38,178 bases of DNA from Ruminococcus sp. (lineage in GTDB: Bacteria; Bacillota; Clostridia; Oscillospirales; Ruminococcaceae): positions 1 to 38,178 of the forward strand of contig JAFSSS010000048.1 in assembly GCA_017450925.1 (NCBI GenBank). The letters run 5' to 3'. The notes beneath the pieces were generated by a model. The model saw only the letters and a list, made by a program, of their open reading frames with translations, ran no database searches and had not been told where the DNA came from. This document shows, piece after piece, positions 1-7,219 of the stretch (positions are counted from its first letter, which is position 1; every line of letters starts with the position of its first letter). The position numbers and the translations under genes were made by a program.

Positions 1-182
1 CGACCCGCGGCTAACGCCTCTGCACATCATCTGCTTGCCAGCTTTCCGTCATATTACCCAAATTCTCCTTGACGTTGCGTAAAGCGAAGTGAACTTCGCT
101 TGCAAGCCTGCGTCGAATTTAGGCAATCTGACGAAAAGCTGGACGGCGCATCTGATGCACAGGGGTCGTGCGGTGTTGCCTA
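1..182. repeat. MITE-like palindromic repeat, copy 1 (left end cut by window)
   Basis: The right end reads TGCGGTGTTGCC, the reverse complement of the left end of the complete copy at 22976-23142. The whole stretch aligns with that copy apart from modular differences. There is an extra GCGGCTAACGCCTC-like block near base 6 and an internal perfect 8-bp hairpin AGCGAAGT-GA-ACTTCGCT (83-100). The left terminal repeat lies outside the window. No convincing coding frame is present; short frames here are by-products of the palindrome. Confidence 0.8.
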
Positions 183-188
183 AAATAT

Positions 189-218
189 CTCCCCGCGCTT
201 TGCGGGGAGTGTGTTTTT
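189..218 (+). terminator. intrinsic terminator after repeat copy 1
   Basis: CTCCCCGC (189-196) pairs with GCGGGGAG (202-209) around a GCTTT loop and is followed by TGTGTTTTT. It probably ends transcripts entering from the left edge. The left arm and flank (185-193) could also pair with GGGAGATAT (221-229), but that arm is transcribed after the T-run, so a classical antiterminator is unlikely. Confidence 0.55.
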
Positions 219-280
219 CCGGGAGATATCCGGGCATACTTTTTTGTACAGAGATATGTATGGAAAGAACGGTGATTTGA

Positions 281-1573
281 ATGCTTGAAAAAGAGATAGA
301 AAAATATTATGACGATCACAGGGACGAGATGCTTGCAGCCTTAAAGGAGCTGATAGCGATAGACAGCTCCTTCCGTGACCCCACGGAGGAAAAGCCCTTC
401 GGGGCGGGCTCGGCGGCGGCGCTGGACTGGGTGCAGCGGTTCGGAGACGGCCTTGGGCTGCGGACGCGGAACGTTGACAACCGGGCGGTGGCTATGGACT
501 GGTCGGAGAGGGAGCCTATGCTGGCGGTGCTTTCCCATGTGGATGTAGTGCCTGCCGACCCTGCGGAGTGGACGACCCCGCCCTTTGAAATGGACGTCCG
601 TGACGGGTACATCTTCGGGCGGGGCTCGGTAGATGACAAGGGGCCGACTGTGGCGGTGCTTTACGCGGTAAAGTGTCTGAAGGAGCTGGGAGTAAGCCTT
701 GAGAGCGGACTTAGGATGATCGTGGGCGGCGGCGAGGAATTAGGCAGCGGCGACCTTGACTATTATATGGAGCGGGAGAAGCTGCCGGAAATGGTCATCA
801 CGCCGGACGGGTCTTTTCCTGTTCTGAACTGTGAAAAGGGAATGGTACATCTGAATTTTTCAGCGCCCTACGGCGTTGAGCTAAGCATCCGTGCGGGGGG
901 AGCGATAAACGCTATCCCGGATCGGTGCGTTATATCTACTCCCGGCAGTGAAAAGACCTATACCGGGAAGGCAGCTCACGGCTCGCGGCCGGAGAACGGC
1001 GACAATGCTATCACAAAATTCCTTTCGGAATACAACGGAGATGACTCTCTGCTCAGGGGGCTGAAGGCGCTGTTCCCCTACGGAGAGACTGACGGCACGG
1101 CCTGCGGGCTGGGCTTTGAGGACAGCCTTACGGGGAAGATGACCTGCGCTCTTACGCAGCTCAACACCCGGGACGGCAGGCTTCACGGCGGGATAGACAT
1201 CCGTTTTCCGATAGACAGGAGCCTGTCGGAGATAAGCGGGATAATCGTGGGCAGGCTGGCGGAGCTGGGCTTTACTCCCGATGAAACGGACGGCATGGAG
1301 CCGCACCACGTCCCGGAGGACAGCCGGCTCGTGCAGACGCTGCTTGGCATTTACGAGCGTGTCAGCGGGCGGAAAGGGGAGTGCATCGCGGAGGGCGGCA
1401 TAACCTATGTTCACAACACTCCCGGCGGAGTTGCCTTCGGTGCTGAATACCCTTGGGAGCAGAACAATATGCACGGAGCGGACGAACACATCCCACTCTC
1501 CACCTTTAGGGACAACTTTCTGATGTACGCACAGGCGATAATCGAGCTGTGCGGCGGTACACTTGACAGCTGA
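281..1573 (+). CDS. M20 family dipeptidase (PepV/Sapep-like)
   Basis: Predicted cytosolic zinc metallopeptidase of 430 aa that would release amino acids from dipeptides or short peptides. The N-terminal half carries the M20 pattern: LSHVDVVP (metal His plus adjacent Asp near residue 86), GRGSVDDKG (bridging Asp near 118), GGGEELGS (general-base Glu pair near 150) and TPDGSFP. A C-terminal HGADEHIPL segment supplies the last metal ligand. The 'DGSFPVLNCEKG' stretch and overall length fit the PepV/Sapep subgroup rather than PepT. The ATG is preceded by a weak GGAAAG about 13 bases upstream. The gene is monocistronic and converges on icd, with a shared terminator between them. The family is confident; the substrate is inferred. 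Confidence 0.88.
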   Translation: MLEKEIEKYYDDHRDEMLAALKELIAIDSSFRDPTEEKPFGAGSAAALDWVQRFGDGLGLRTRNVDNRAVAMDWSEREPMLAVLSHVDVVPADPAEWTTPPFEMDVRDGYIFGRGSVDDKGPTVAVLYAVKCLKELGVSLESGLRMIVGGGEELGSGDLDYYMEREKLPEMVITPDGSFPVLNCEKGMVHLNFSAPYGVELSIRAGGAINAIPDRCVISTPGSEKTYTGKAAHGSRPENGDNAITKFLSEYNGDDSLLRGLKALFPYGETDGTACGLGFEDSLTGKMTCALTQLNTRDGRLHGGIDIRFPIDRSLSEISGIIVGRLAELGFTPDETDGMEPHHVPEDSRLVQTLLGIYERVSGRKGECIAEGGITYVHNTPGGVAFGAEYPWEQNNMHGADEHIPLSTFRDNFLMYAQAIIELCGGTLDS

Positions 1574-1591
1574 TGATCGCATCACACGATG

Positions 1592-1687
1592 AAAAAAGCG
1601 GGCTGCTGCAGAAACGGTTTCCGGCGAAAACGGGCACTCTCCCCGTTCGGGGAGAGTGCCCGTTTTCGCATTGCAGCAGCCTTTTTT
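1592..1687. terminator. bidirectional terminator between the M20 gene and icd
   Basis: A perfect 20-bp stem (1625-1644 with 1649-1668, loop GTTC) sits inside an outer stem GGCTGCTGCA (1601-1610) with TGCAGCAGCC (1672-1681). The structure is flanked by AAAAAA (1592-1597) on the left and TTTTTT from 1682 on the right, so it has a T-run for transcripts from either side. It serves both the plus-strand peptidase and the minus-strand icd. Confidence 0.9.
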
Positions 1688-1707
1688 GATTGTGTTTTTG
1701 GGGGAGA

Positions 1708-2919
1708 TCAGAGAAGAGCCTTGAGTCTTTCGTCAACGGCCTTGAGGAAGTCCTCGGTGTTGACCTTGCGCTTGTTCTCCAGCTTGGAGAGCAGGTAGAG
1801 GTCGCCGGTCATGACGCCGTCCTCGATAGTCTTGATAGTTGCCTGCTCCAGTTTATCGGCAAAGGACACAAGCTCGGGAAGCTCGTCCAGCTCGCCGCGC
1901 TTTCTGAGTGCGCCTGTCCATGCGAACAGGGTGGCAATGGAGTTTGTGGAGGTCTCCTCGCCCTTGAGGTGCTTGTAATAGTGGCGCTGAACTGTGCCGT
2001 GGGCGGCCTCGTATTCATAGACGCCGTCGGGGGATACCAGAACGGAGGTCATCATAGCAAGAGAGCCGTAGGCTGTGGCCACCATATCGCTCATGACGTC
2101 GCCGTCGTAATTCTTGCACGCCCAGATATAGCCGCCCTCGGAGCGGATAACGCGGGCAACGGCATCGTCGATAAGGGTATAGAAATACTCGATGCCGGCG
2201 GCCTCGAACCTTTCCTTATACTCCTTCTCAAAGATCTCGGCGAAGATATCCTTGAAGGTGTGGTCGTACTTCTTGGAGATAGTATCCTTGGAGGCGAACC
2301 AGATATCCTGCTTTTTGTCAAGGGCAAAATTGAAGCAGGCTCTTGCAAAGGAGGAGATAGAGTCCTCGCGGTTATGCAGACCCTGGATGATGCCGGCGGT
2401 ATCCTTGAAATCAAAGATAGTCTCGCGGGATTCATTGCCGTCCTTATCGGTCAGCACCAGCTCGGCCTTTGAGCCCTTCGGGCATTTCATCTCGACGTTC
2501 TTATAAACATCGCCGTAGGCATGACGGGCGATAGTGATAGGCTTAGTCCAGGTGGGGATATAGGGAGTGATGCCCTTGACGAGGATAGGTGTTCTGAAAA
2601 CGGTGCCGTCCAGCATTGCGCGGATAGTGCCGTTGGGGGACTTCCACATCTCCTTCAGATTATACTCGGGCATTCTTGCGGCGTTGGGGGTAATGGTTGC
2701 GCACTTTACGGCCACGCCGTATTTTTTGGTAGCAATTGCGGAATCGACGGTTACCTGATCGTTGGTCTCGTTGCGGTGAACGAGGCCGAGATCGTAATAC
2801 TCGGTTTTAAGGTCGATGTAAGGGGTCAGCAGGATATCCTTTATCTCCTGCCAGATGATCCTTGTCATCTCGTCGCCGTCCATTTCGACCAGCGGTGTTT
2901 TCATTTGGATCTTTGTCAT
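1708..2919 (-). CDS. icd: isocitrate dehydrogenase (NADP-type, subfamily II)
   Basis: Oxidative decarboxylation of isocitrate to 2-oxoglutarate in the cytosol. The 403-aa protein matches the homodimeric IDH subfamily related to eukaryotic IDH1, not the E. coli type. Substrate loop KSPNGTIR lies at residues 93-100, and [19 protein letters not shown] at 121-139 is typical of this subfamily. Metal-binding Asp residues occur in IDDAVA (about 250-255) and YDGDVMSD (271-278). The cofactor loop [10 protein letters not shown] (305-314) carries the Arg-His pair usual for NADP preference. The start is set by AGGAGG nine bases upstream of ATG. It lies 42 bp downstream of the unknown membrane gene and in the same run as aconitase. 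The pair gives the citrate-to-2-oxoglutarate branch that feeds glutamate synthesis. No citrate synthase is in the window. Confidence 0.96.
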   Translation of the reverse strand: MTKIQMKTPLVEMDGDEMTRIIWQEIKDILLTPYIDLKTEYYDLGLVHRNETNDQVTVDSAIATKKYGVAVKCATITPNAARMPEYNLKEMWKSPNGTIRAMLDGTVFRTPILVKGITPYIPTWTKPITIARHAYGDVYKNVEMKCPKGSKAELVLTDKDGNESRETIFDFKDTAGIIQGLHNREDSISSFARACFNFALDKKQDIWFASKDTISKKYDHTFKDIFAEIFEKEYKERFEAAGIEYFYTLIDDAVARVIRSEGGYIWACKNYDGDVMSDMVATAYGSLAMMTSVLVSPDGVYEYEAAHGTVQRHYYKHLKGEETSTNSIATLFAWTGALRKRGELDELPELVSFADKLEQATIKTIEDGVMTGDLYLLSKLENKRKVNTEDFLKAVDERLKALL

Positions 2920-2961
2920 TGGTATCTACCTCCTAATAATTATCTGTAGCTGTGCAGCGAG

Positions 2962-3804
2962 CTATGTGAACTGTGAAATGAGAACAAAAGCGGCTGTAAG
3001 CACTAATATTGCAAGCTCAAAGATGCATTTTGAAAGCGAGGTCAGAAGGGTGTATCCGTTTCCCTTATAGTTCCAGACCAACCCGCCGGCAAGGCCGCCG
3101 ACGGCTGCCCAGAGCAGGGCAAAGGCTGAGATCTTCTGGTTTCTGAAGCTGCAATAGATCGCATAAAGGCCGACAGTCAGTCCGGCCATAGTCAGGTACC
3201 AGAAAAAGCGCCTGATATAATACTTTGCGGTATCTCCGACCCCTATGGCATCGAGGATGCCGTTGAGCAGCTCTTGATAGAACCAGCCGCGGTAATAGCG
3301 GGTGCGCCCCATGTTATGGTAGCGCTGATCGTCCCGTTCGCGCTGGGCGGCGCCGTGAGCGAACATGACGGCGGCGGCCTGCATAGCCTCGTCGCGGGTC
3401 ATGCCGCTGGGCTGTGAGCTGGGGGTATCCTCGCCGGGCATCATGCTTTCGACCTTCGGAACGGAATGCACTTCCTTTTCAAACTGACTGACCTTTTCCT
3501 TTTGGCGCTCGATCTCGTCAGCATCGAAGAAATCGGAGAAATCATCCTCGGGCTTTTTCTTCTTCACGGGCATACCGAAAAGCTCGTCGGGAGACATTCC
3601 GGCGAAGCGCTTTTCATACTCCTCGCGCTTGCGCATACCGGCTGACTTGCCGGCATCCTCCCGCTCCTTGCGTTTACGCTCGTTCTCCTGGCGGAGATAA
3701 TCTTGGGCGTTCTGGCCGGAATAGACATCGTAGTCAAAATCGGTAGAGGTTATCTGATCGCCACCGGTGATGCCGCCGGTCATACTGCCGTAGTTTTCAT
3801 CCAT
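2962..3804 (-). CDS. unknown membrane protein between acn and icd
   Basis: Not recognised. The 280-aa product has a long hydrophilic, charged N-terminal half (K/E-rich around residues 38-115, Met/Pro/Ser-rich 118-135) that is probably cytoplasmic. About three hydrophobic helices follow in the last 100 residues: WYLTMAGLTVGLYAIYC, ISAFALLWAAVGGLAGGLVW and CIFELAILVLTAAFVLI. There is no signal peptide and no catalytic motif. The start ATG at 3804 follows GGGGTGAGAGT. It is 66 bp downstream of aconitase and 42 bp upstream of icd, so it is probably cotranscribed with both. The chromosomal position is the only hint of function. The N-terminal region could be an interaction segment. Confidence 0.75.
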   Translation of the reverse strand: MDENYGSMTGGITGGDQITSTDFDYDVYSGQNAQDYLRQENERKRKEREDAGKSAGMRKREEYEKRFAGMSPDELFGMPVKKKKPEDDFSDFFDADEIERQKEKVSQFEKEVHSVPKVESMMPGEDTPSSQPSGMTRDEAMQAAAVMFAHGAAQRERDDQRYHNMGRTRYYRGWFYQELLNGILDAIGVGDTAKYYIRRFFWYLTMAGLTVGLYAIYCSFRNQKISAFALLWAAVGGLAGGLVWNYKGNGYTLLTSLSKCIFELAILVLTAAFVLISQFT

Positions 3805-3870
3805 ACTCTCACCCCGTAAGCGAGACCCAACGTAAAGCGTCAGGTCTCTGGTCTAAGGTCGGTCGATATG

Positions 3871-5811
3871 TTATTTCTTCAAGGATTCTCTTGTATAATC
3901 CAGCAGGCCGCCGGCGAGGATGATATCCTTAGTCCTTCCTGTGAGTTCACAGAGAACGGGGATGCTCACGCCCTTGGTCTTATTGATAACTGTAAGCTGG
4001 GTCTTGCCGGCCTCGATATCGGCTCTTACATTTTCGATAGCGATCTCGTCGCCCTGGCCGATCTTATCGTAATCCTCCTCGCTGACAAAGGTGAGGGGCA
4101 GGATGCCGGCGTTTATAAGGTTAGCCCTGTGTATTCTTGCGAAGCTCTTGACAAGCACTGCCTTGATGCCTAAGTACAGCGGAGCGAGTGCGGCATGCTC
4201 ACGGGAGGAGCCCTGTCCGTAGTTCACGCCGCCGACGATGATGCTCTTGCCGAGGGTCTTGGCTCTTCTCGGGAAGTCCTCGTCGCAGACGGTGAAGCAA
4301 TGCTGTGAGATAGCGGGGATATTTGATCTTAGTGGGAGTATTTTTGCGCCTGCGGGCATGATATGGTCGGTGGTGATATTATCTCCGACTTTAAGCGAGA
4401 CCTTGCACTCGATATTATCCACCAGCGGAGCGGTCTCGGGATAGGGCTTGATATTGGGACCTCTGAGGATCTCGACCTTATCCATTTCCTCCACGGGAGC
4501 GGGAGCTGCCACCATGTTGTCATTGATAACGAACTGGCGGGGCATCTCGAACTTAGGCATCTCGCCCAGCTCTCTCGGGTCGGTGAGGTAGCCAGTCAGA
4601 GCGGAGGCGGCGGCCATTTCGGGAGATACGAGATAGATCTGACCGTCCTTGGTGCCGGATCTGCCCTCGAAGTTACGGTTGAAGGTCCTTAGGGAAACGC
4701 CGCCGGAGTTAGGCGACTGACCCATACCGATGCAGGGGCCGCAGGCAGATTCGAGTATTCTTGCGCCGGCGTCGATCATAGTTGCCAGAGCGCCGTTCTG
4801 GGCGATCATATTCAGCACCTGCTTTGAGCCGGGGGCGATAGCCAGTGAAACATCGGGGTGAACGGTCTTGCCCTTGAGTATGTAGGCCACCTTCATCATA
4901 TCCATAAAGGAGCTGTTGGTGCAGGAGCCTATGCAGACCTGATCCACCTTGAGCCTGCCGATCTCGGCAACGGTCTTGACGTTATCGGGAGAATGGGGGC
5001 AGGCGGCCATAGGAACGATAGCGGAGAGGTCGATATTTACCTCCTCGTCATATACGGCGTTGTCATCAGCCTTCAGCTCTGTCCAGACATCGGCTCTGTC
5101 CTGCGCCTTGAGGAACTCAAGGGTGACCTCGTCGGAGGGGAAGATAGAGGTGGTCGCGCCCAGCTCTGCGCCCATATTGGTGATAGTTGCGCGCTCGGGG
5201 ACGGTAAGGGTCTTGACGCCCTCGCCGCAATATTCTATGACCTTGCCGACGCCGCCCTTAACGGAGAGCCTTTTCAGCACCTCAAGGATAACGTCCTTAG
5301 CGGCCACCCAGGTCGAGAGCTTTCCGGTGAGGTTCACCTTGACGATCTTGGGGTAGGTGATATAGTAAGCGCCGCCGCCCATTGCAACAGCCACATCAAG
5401 GCCGCCGGCGCCTATAGCGATCATGCCGATGCCGCCGCCGGTAGGAGTATGGCTGTCGGAGCCGATCAGGGTCTTTCCGGGTATGCCGAATCTTTCAAGA
5501 TGCACCTGATGACAGATCCCGTTGCCGGGGCGGGAGAACCAGATGCCGTGCTTTTTGGCGACGGAGCCGATAAAGCGGTGGTCGTCGGCATTCTCGAAGC
5601 CGGACTGGAGGGTGTTATGGTCGATATAAGCGACAGAGCGCTCGGTCTTGACTCTCGGAACGCCGATAGCCTCAAATTCAAGGTAAGCCATTGTGCCGGT
5701 AGCGTCCTGCGTGAGGGTCTGGTCGATGCGGATGCCGATCTCGTTTCCCTTTACGAACTCGCCGTCAACGACGTGAGCCTTCAGTATTTTTTCGGTAAGT
5801 GTAAGTCCCAT
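3871..5811 (-). CDS. acn: aconitate hydratase (Aquifex-type monomeric aconitase)
   Basis: Interconverts citrate and isocitrate through a [4Fe-4S] cluster. From ATG 5811 the protein is 646 aa, as expected for the short bacterial aconitases related to the mitochondrial enzyme. Substrate and cluster motifs are present: GSDSHTPTGGGIG near 117-129, IGSCTNSS with cluster Cys 297, and ACGPCIGMGQSPNSG with Cys 357 and Cys 360. The C-terminal swivel domain has YGQGSSREHAA at 531-541. A longer in-frame start at 5874 is rejected because it lies inside the promoter. The ATG at 5811 has AAAGGA about ten bases upstream. It is the first gene of the acn - membrane protein - icd run. It could in principle be another aconitase-superfamily dehydratase, but full-length fusion of the swivel domain and the icd linkage favour aconitase. 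Confidence 0.94.
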   Translation of the reverse strand: MGLTLTEKILKAHVVDGEFVKGNEIGIRIDQTLTQDATGTMAYLEFEAIGVPRVKTERSVAYIDHNTLQSGFENADDHRFIGSVAKKHGIWFSRPGNGICHQVHLERFGIPGKTLIGSDSHTPTGGGIGMIAIGAGGLDVAVAMGGGAYYITYPKIVKVNLTGKLSTWVAAKDVILEVLKRLSVKGGVGKVIEYCGEGVKTLTVPERATITNMGAELGATTSIFPSDEVTLEFLKAQDRADVWTELKADDNAVYDEEVNIDLSAIVPMAACPHSPDNVKTVAEIGRLKVDQVCIGSCTNSSFMDMMKVAYILKGKTVHPDVSLAIAPGSKQVLNMIAQNGALATMIDAGARILESACGPCIGMGQSPNSGGVSLRTFNRNFEGRSGTKDGQIYLVSPEMAAASALTGYLTDPRELGEMPKFEMPRQFVINDNMVAAPAPVEEMDKVEILRGPNIKPYPETAPLVDNIECKVSLKVGDNITTDHIMPAGAKILPLRSNIPAISQHCFTVCDEDFPRRAKTLGKSIIVGGVNYGQGSSREHAALAPLYLGIKAVLVKSFARIHRANLINAGILPLTFVSEEDYDKIGQGDEIAIENVRADIEAGKTQLTVINKTKGVSIPVLCELTGRTKDIILAGGLLDYTRESLKK

Positions 5812-5845
5812 TTCAAACCGATCCTTTCTTTTCAAATATACAACC

Positions 5846-5874
5846 ATTATACCATATTCCGAGCCTGTTGTCAA
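5846..5874 (-). promoter_or_regulatory. consensus promoter of the acn-icd operon
   Basis: On the minus strand TTGACA (5869-5874) and TATAAT (5846-5851) are separated by exactly 17 bases, a perfect sigma-A consensus. The predicted start of transcription is near 5839, giving a leader of about 28 nt. Confidence 0.88.
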
Positions 5875-5989
5875 TTACAAATACTATGTGTTGGTGAGGG
5901 CGGCTGTCAGAATACACCAAAGGAGAGGCGGCGATAATGTGCAGATATACAAAAATCCTCTTCCGGCGGGAGGCGGCGGGGGAAAGGGC

Positions 5990-6019
5990 TTGAAAAGCTG
6001 TACTGAAATGTGGTATGAT
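5990..6019 (+). promoter_or_regulatory. candidate promoter of the pfkB-like gene
   Basis: TTGAAA (5990-5995) and TATGAT (6014-6019) are 18 bases apart. It lies upstream of the dispersed repeat, so the transcript would carry that repeat in its leader of about 135 nt. Confidence 0.5.
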
Positions 6020-6040
6020 AGTTAGGCAGGATGCATTATA

Positions 6041-6142
6041 ATTGACAGTTGATAATGGATAATTAATGTGCTGACTGACGGCGGCAGGGTGCCTTTTTTG
6101 GGGCTCTTTCATTATCAACTGTACATTATCAACTGTCAACTG
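6041..6142. repeat. dispersed GATAATGG-type repeat, copy a
   Basis: The left arm has TTGACAGTTGATAATGG and the right arm has CATTATCAACTGTACATT and TTATCAACTGTCAACTG in reverse complement, so the ends can fold back on each other. The same words occur at 7070-7142, 35265-35372 and 37970-38040. Confidence 0.7.
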
Positions 6143-6162
6143 TTTTTGGGGGGGTAATCAAA

Positions 6163-7035
6163 TTGGTATATACGGTAACATTCAACCCGGCTATAGACTA
6201 TGTTGTGCATACCGGGAGCATGAAGCTGGGCGAGGTGAACAGGTCGGTCTCGGAGAGTATGTATTTCGGCGGCAAGGGGATAAACGTATCTGTGGTGCTG
6301 AAGGAGCTGGGGATAGCGTCGCGGGCTTTGGGCTTTACGGCGGGGTTCACCGGCGAGGCTATTGAAAACGGCCTCAAGGCAATGGGCATCGAGTCGGATT
6401 TTGTTAGACTTGCAGAGGGGAACTCGCGCATCAATGTAAAGATCAAGGCGGAGGAGGAGTCGGAGCTTAACGGGCAGGGGCCGGACATCAGCGACAGTGC
6501 GCTGGCGATGCTGTTTGAGAAGCTTGACAGGCTCACGGACGGTGACACGCTGATACTGGCGGGGAGCATTCCCGGAAGTCTGCCTGCGGACATCTATCAG
6601 CGCATACTGCGGCGCTTGGCGGGCAGGAGGATAAAAGCGGCGGTGGATGCCGCAGGGGCTTTATTGCTGAACGTACTGGAATACAGACCCTTTCTTGTGA
6701 AGCCGAACAGCATTGAGCTGGGGGAGATGTTCGGCGTTCAGCTTTTGGATGATGAAGCTATAGAGACATACGCCCGGAGGCTGCAGGAAATGGGGGCGCA
6801 GAACGTGCTTGTTTCACTGGCGGGAGACGGGGCGATGCTTATTGACGAAAAGGGAATCCGGCACCGCTGCGGCGTATGCAGGGGAACGGTAAGGAATTCA
6901 GTCGGTGCGGGGGACTCTATGGTAGCGGGCTTCATAGCGGGCTCGGTAAACGGGGACTACGAATATGCGCTGAAGCTCGGGACGGCTGCTGGAGGAGCCA
7001 CGGCGTTTTCCGACGGGCTGGCAAAAGGGCGCTGA
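6163..7035 (+). CDS. 1-phosphofructokinase-family sugar-phosphate kinase (PfkB superfamily)
   Basis: ATP-dependent kinase of phosphosugars, most like 1-phosphofructokinase or tagatose-6-phosphate kinase (290 aa, cytosolic). The start region VYTVTFNPAIDYV is the classic FruK/LacC N-terminus. GGKGINVSVVL (36-46) is the PfkB signature 1 region. RNSVGAGDSMVAGF near 244-257 is signature 2 with the anion hole and catalytic Asp 251. The first codon is TTG at 6163; no suitable ATG exists and a G7 tract eight bases upstream acts as the ribosome site. No fructose PTS (fruA), DeoR regulator or aldolase is adjacent, so its substrate cannot be set by context. It is a single-gene unit with a repeat in its leader and another just after its end. 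Confidence 0.87.
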   Translation: MVYTVTFNPAIDYVVHTGSMKLGEVNRSVSESMYFGGKGINVSVVLKELGIASRALGFTAGFTGEAIENGLKAMGIESDFVRLAEGNSRINVKIKAEEESELNGQGPDISDSALAMLFEKLDRLTDGDTLILAGSIPGSLPADIYQRILRRLAGRRIKAAVDAAGALLLNVLEYRPFLVKPNSIELGEMFGVQLLDDEAIETYARRLQEMGAQNVLVSLAGDGAMLIDEKGIRHRCGVCRGTVRNSVGAGDSMVAGFIAGSVNGDYEYALKLGTAAGGATAFSDGLAKGR

Positions 7036-7069
7036 TAGAGGAGCTTTTGGGACAGCTGCAGGGCGTTTT

Positions 7070-7142
7070 CAGTTGATAATTGATAGTTGATAATGGAAGG
7101 AGCGTCCAACGGGCGCTCCTTTGATCGTGCATTGATTTGCAC
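7070..7142. repeat. dispersed GATAATGG-type repeat, copy b
   Basis: CAGTTGATAATTGATAGTTGATAATGG-type words lead into a perfect AAGGAGCG / CGCTCCTT hairpin, then a GTGCATTGATTTGCAC inverted repeat. It has the same order of modules as the reverse complements of the copies at 35265 and 37970. Confidence 0.65.
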
Positions 7143-7177
7143 GGATCGTTCACTGTCTGTTATTCGTTACAAACTTA

Positions 7178-7206
7178 AAAAGGCACTGCAGGGAGCAGTG
7201 CCTTTT
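7178..7206 (-). terminator. terminator of the cell-wall operon
   Basis: AAAAGGCACTG (7178-7188) pairs with CAGTGCCTTTT (7196-7206). Read on the minus strand the stem ends in TTTTT, correctly placed just after the stop of the transglutaminase-like gene. Because the stem itself ends in T residues on both strands, it may also stop the kinase transcript. Confidence 0.85.
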
Positions 7207-7219
7207 GCGGTTATGCTTA

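Larger units (their letters stand above)
5812..6162. other. divergent intergenic region acn / pfkB-like gene
   Basis: This 351-bp stretch holds the acn promoter, a likely plus-strand promoter (5990-6019), one dispersed GATAATGG-type repeat (6041-6142) and a T5G7 homopolymer just before the kinase start. No gene is seen. An overlapping minus-strand frame here (5813-6139) is composed of repeat sequence. Confidence 0.7.

Noticed and set aside
189..229. Attenuator controlling the M20 dipeptidase
   Set aside because: The alternative pairing arm is made after the terminator T-run and so could not prevent termination in time; it is kept as a simple terminator.
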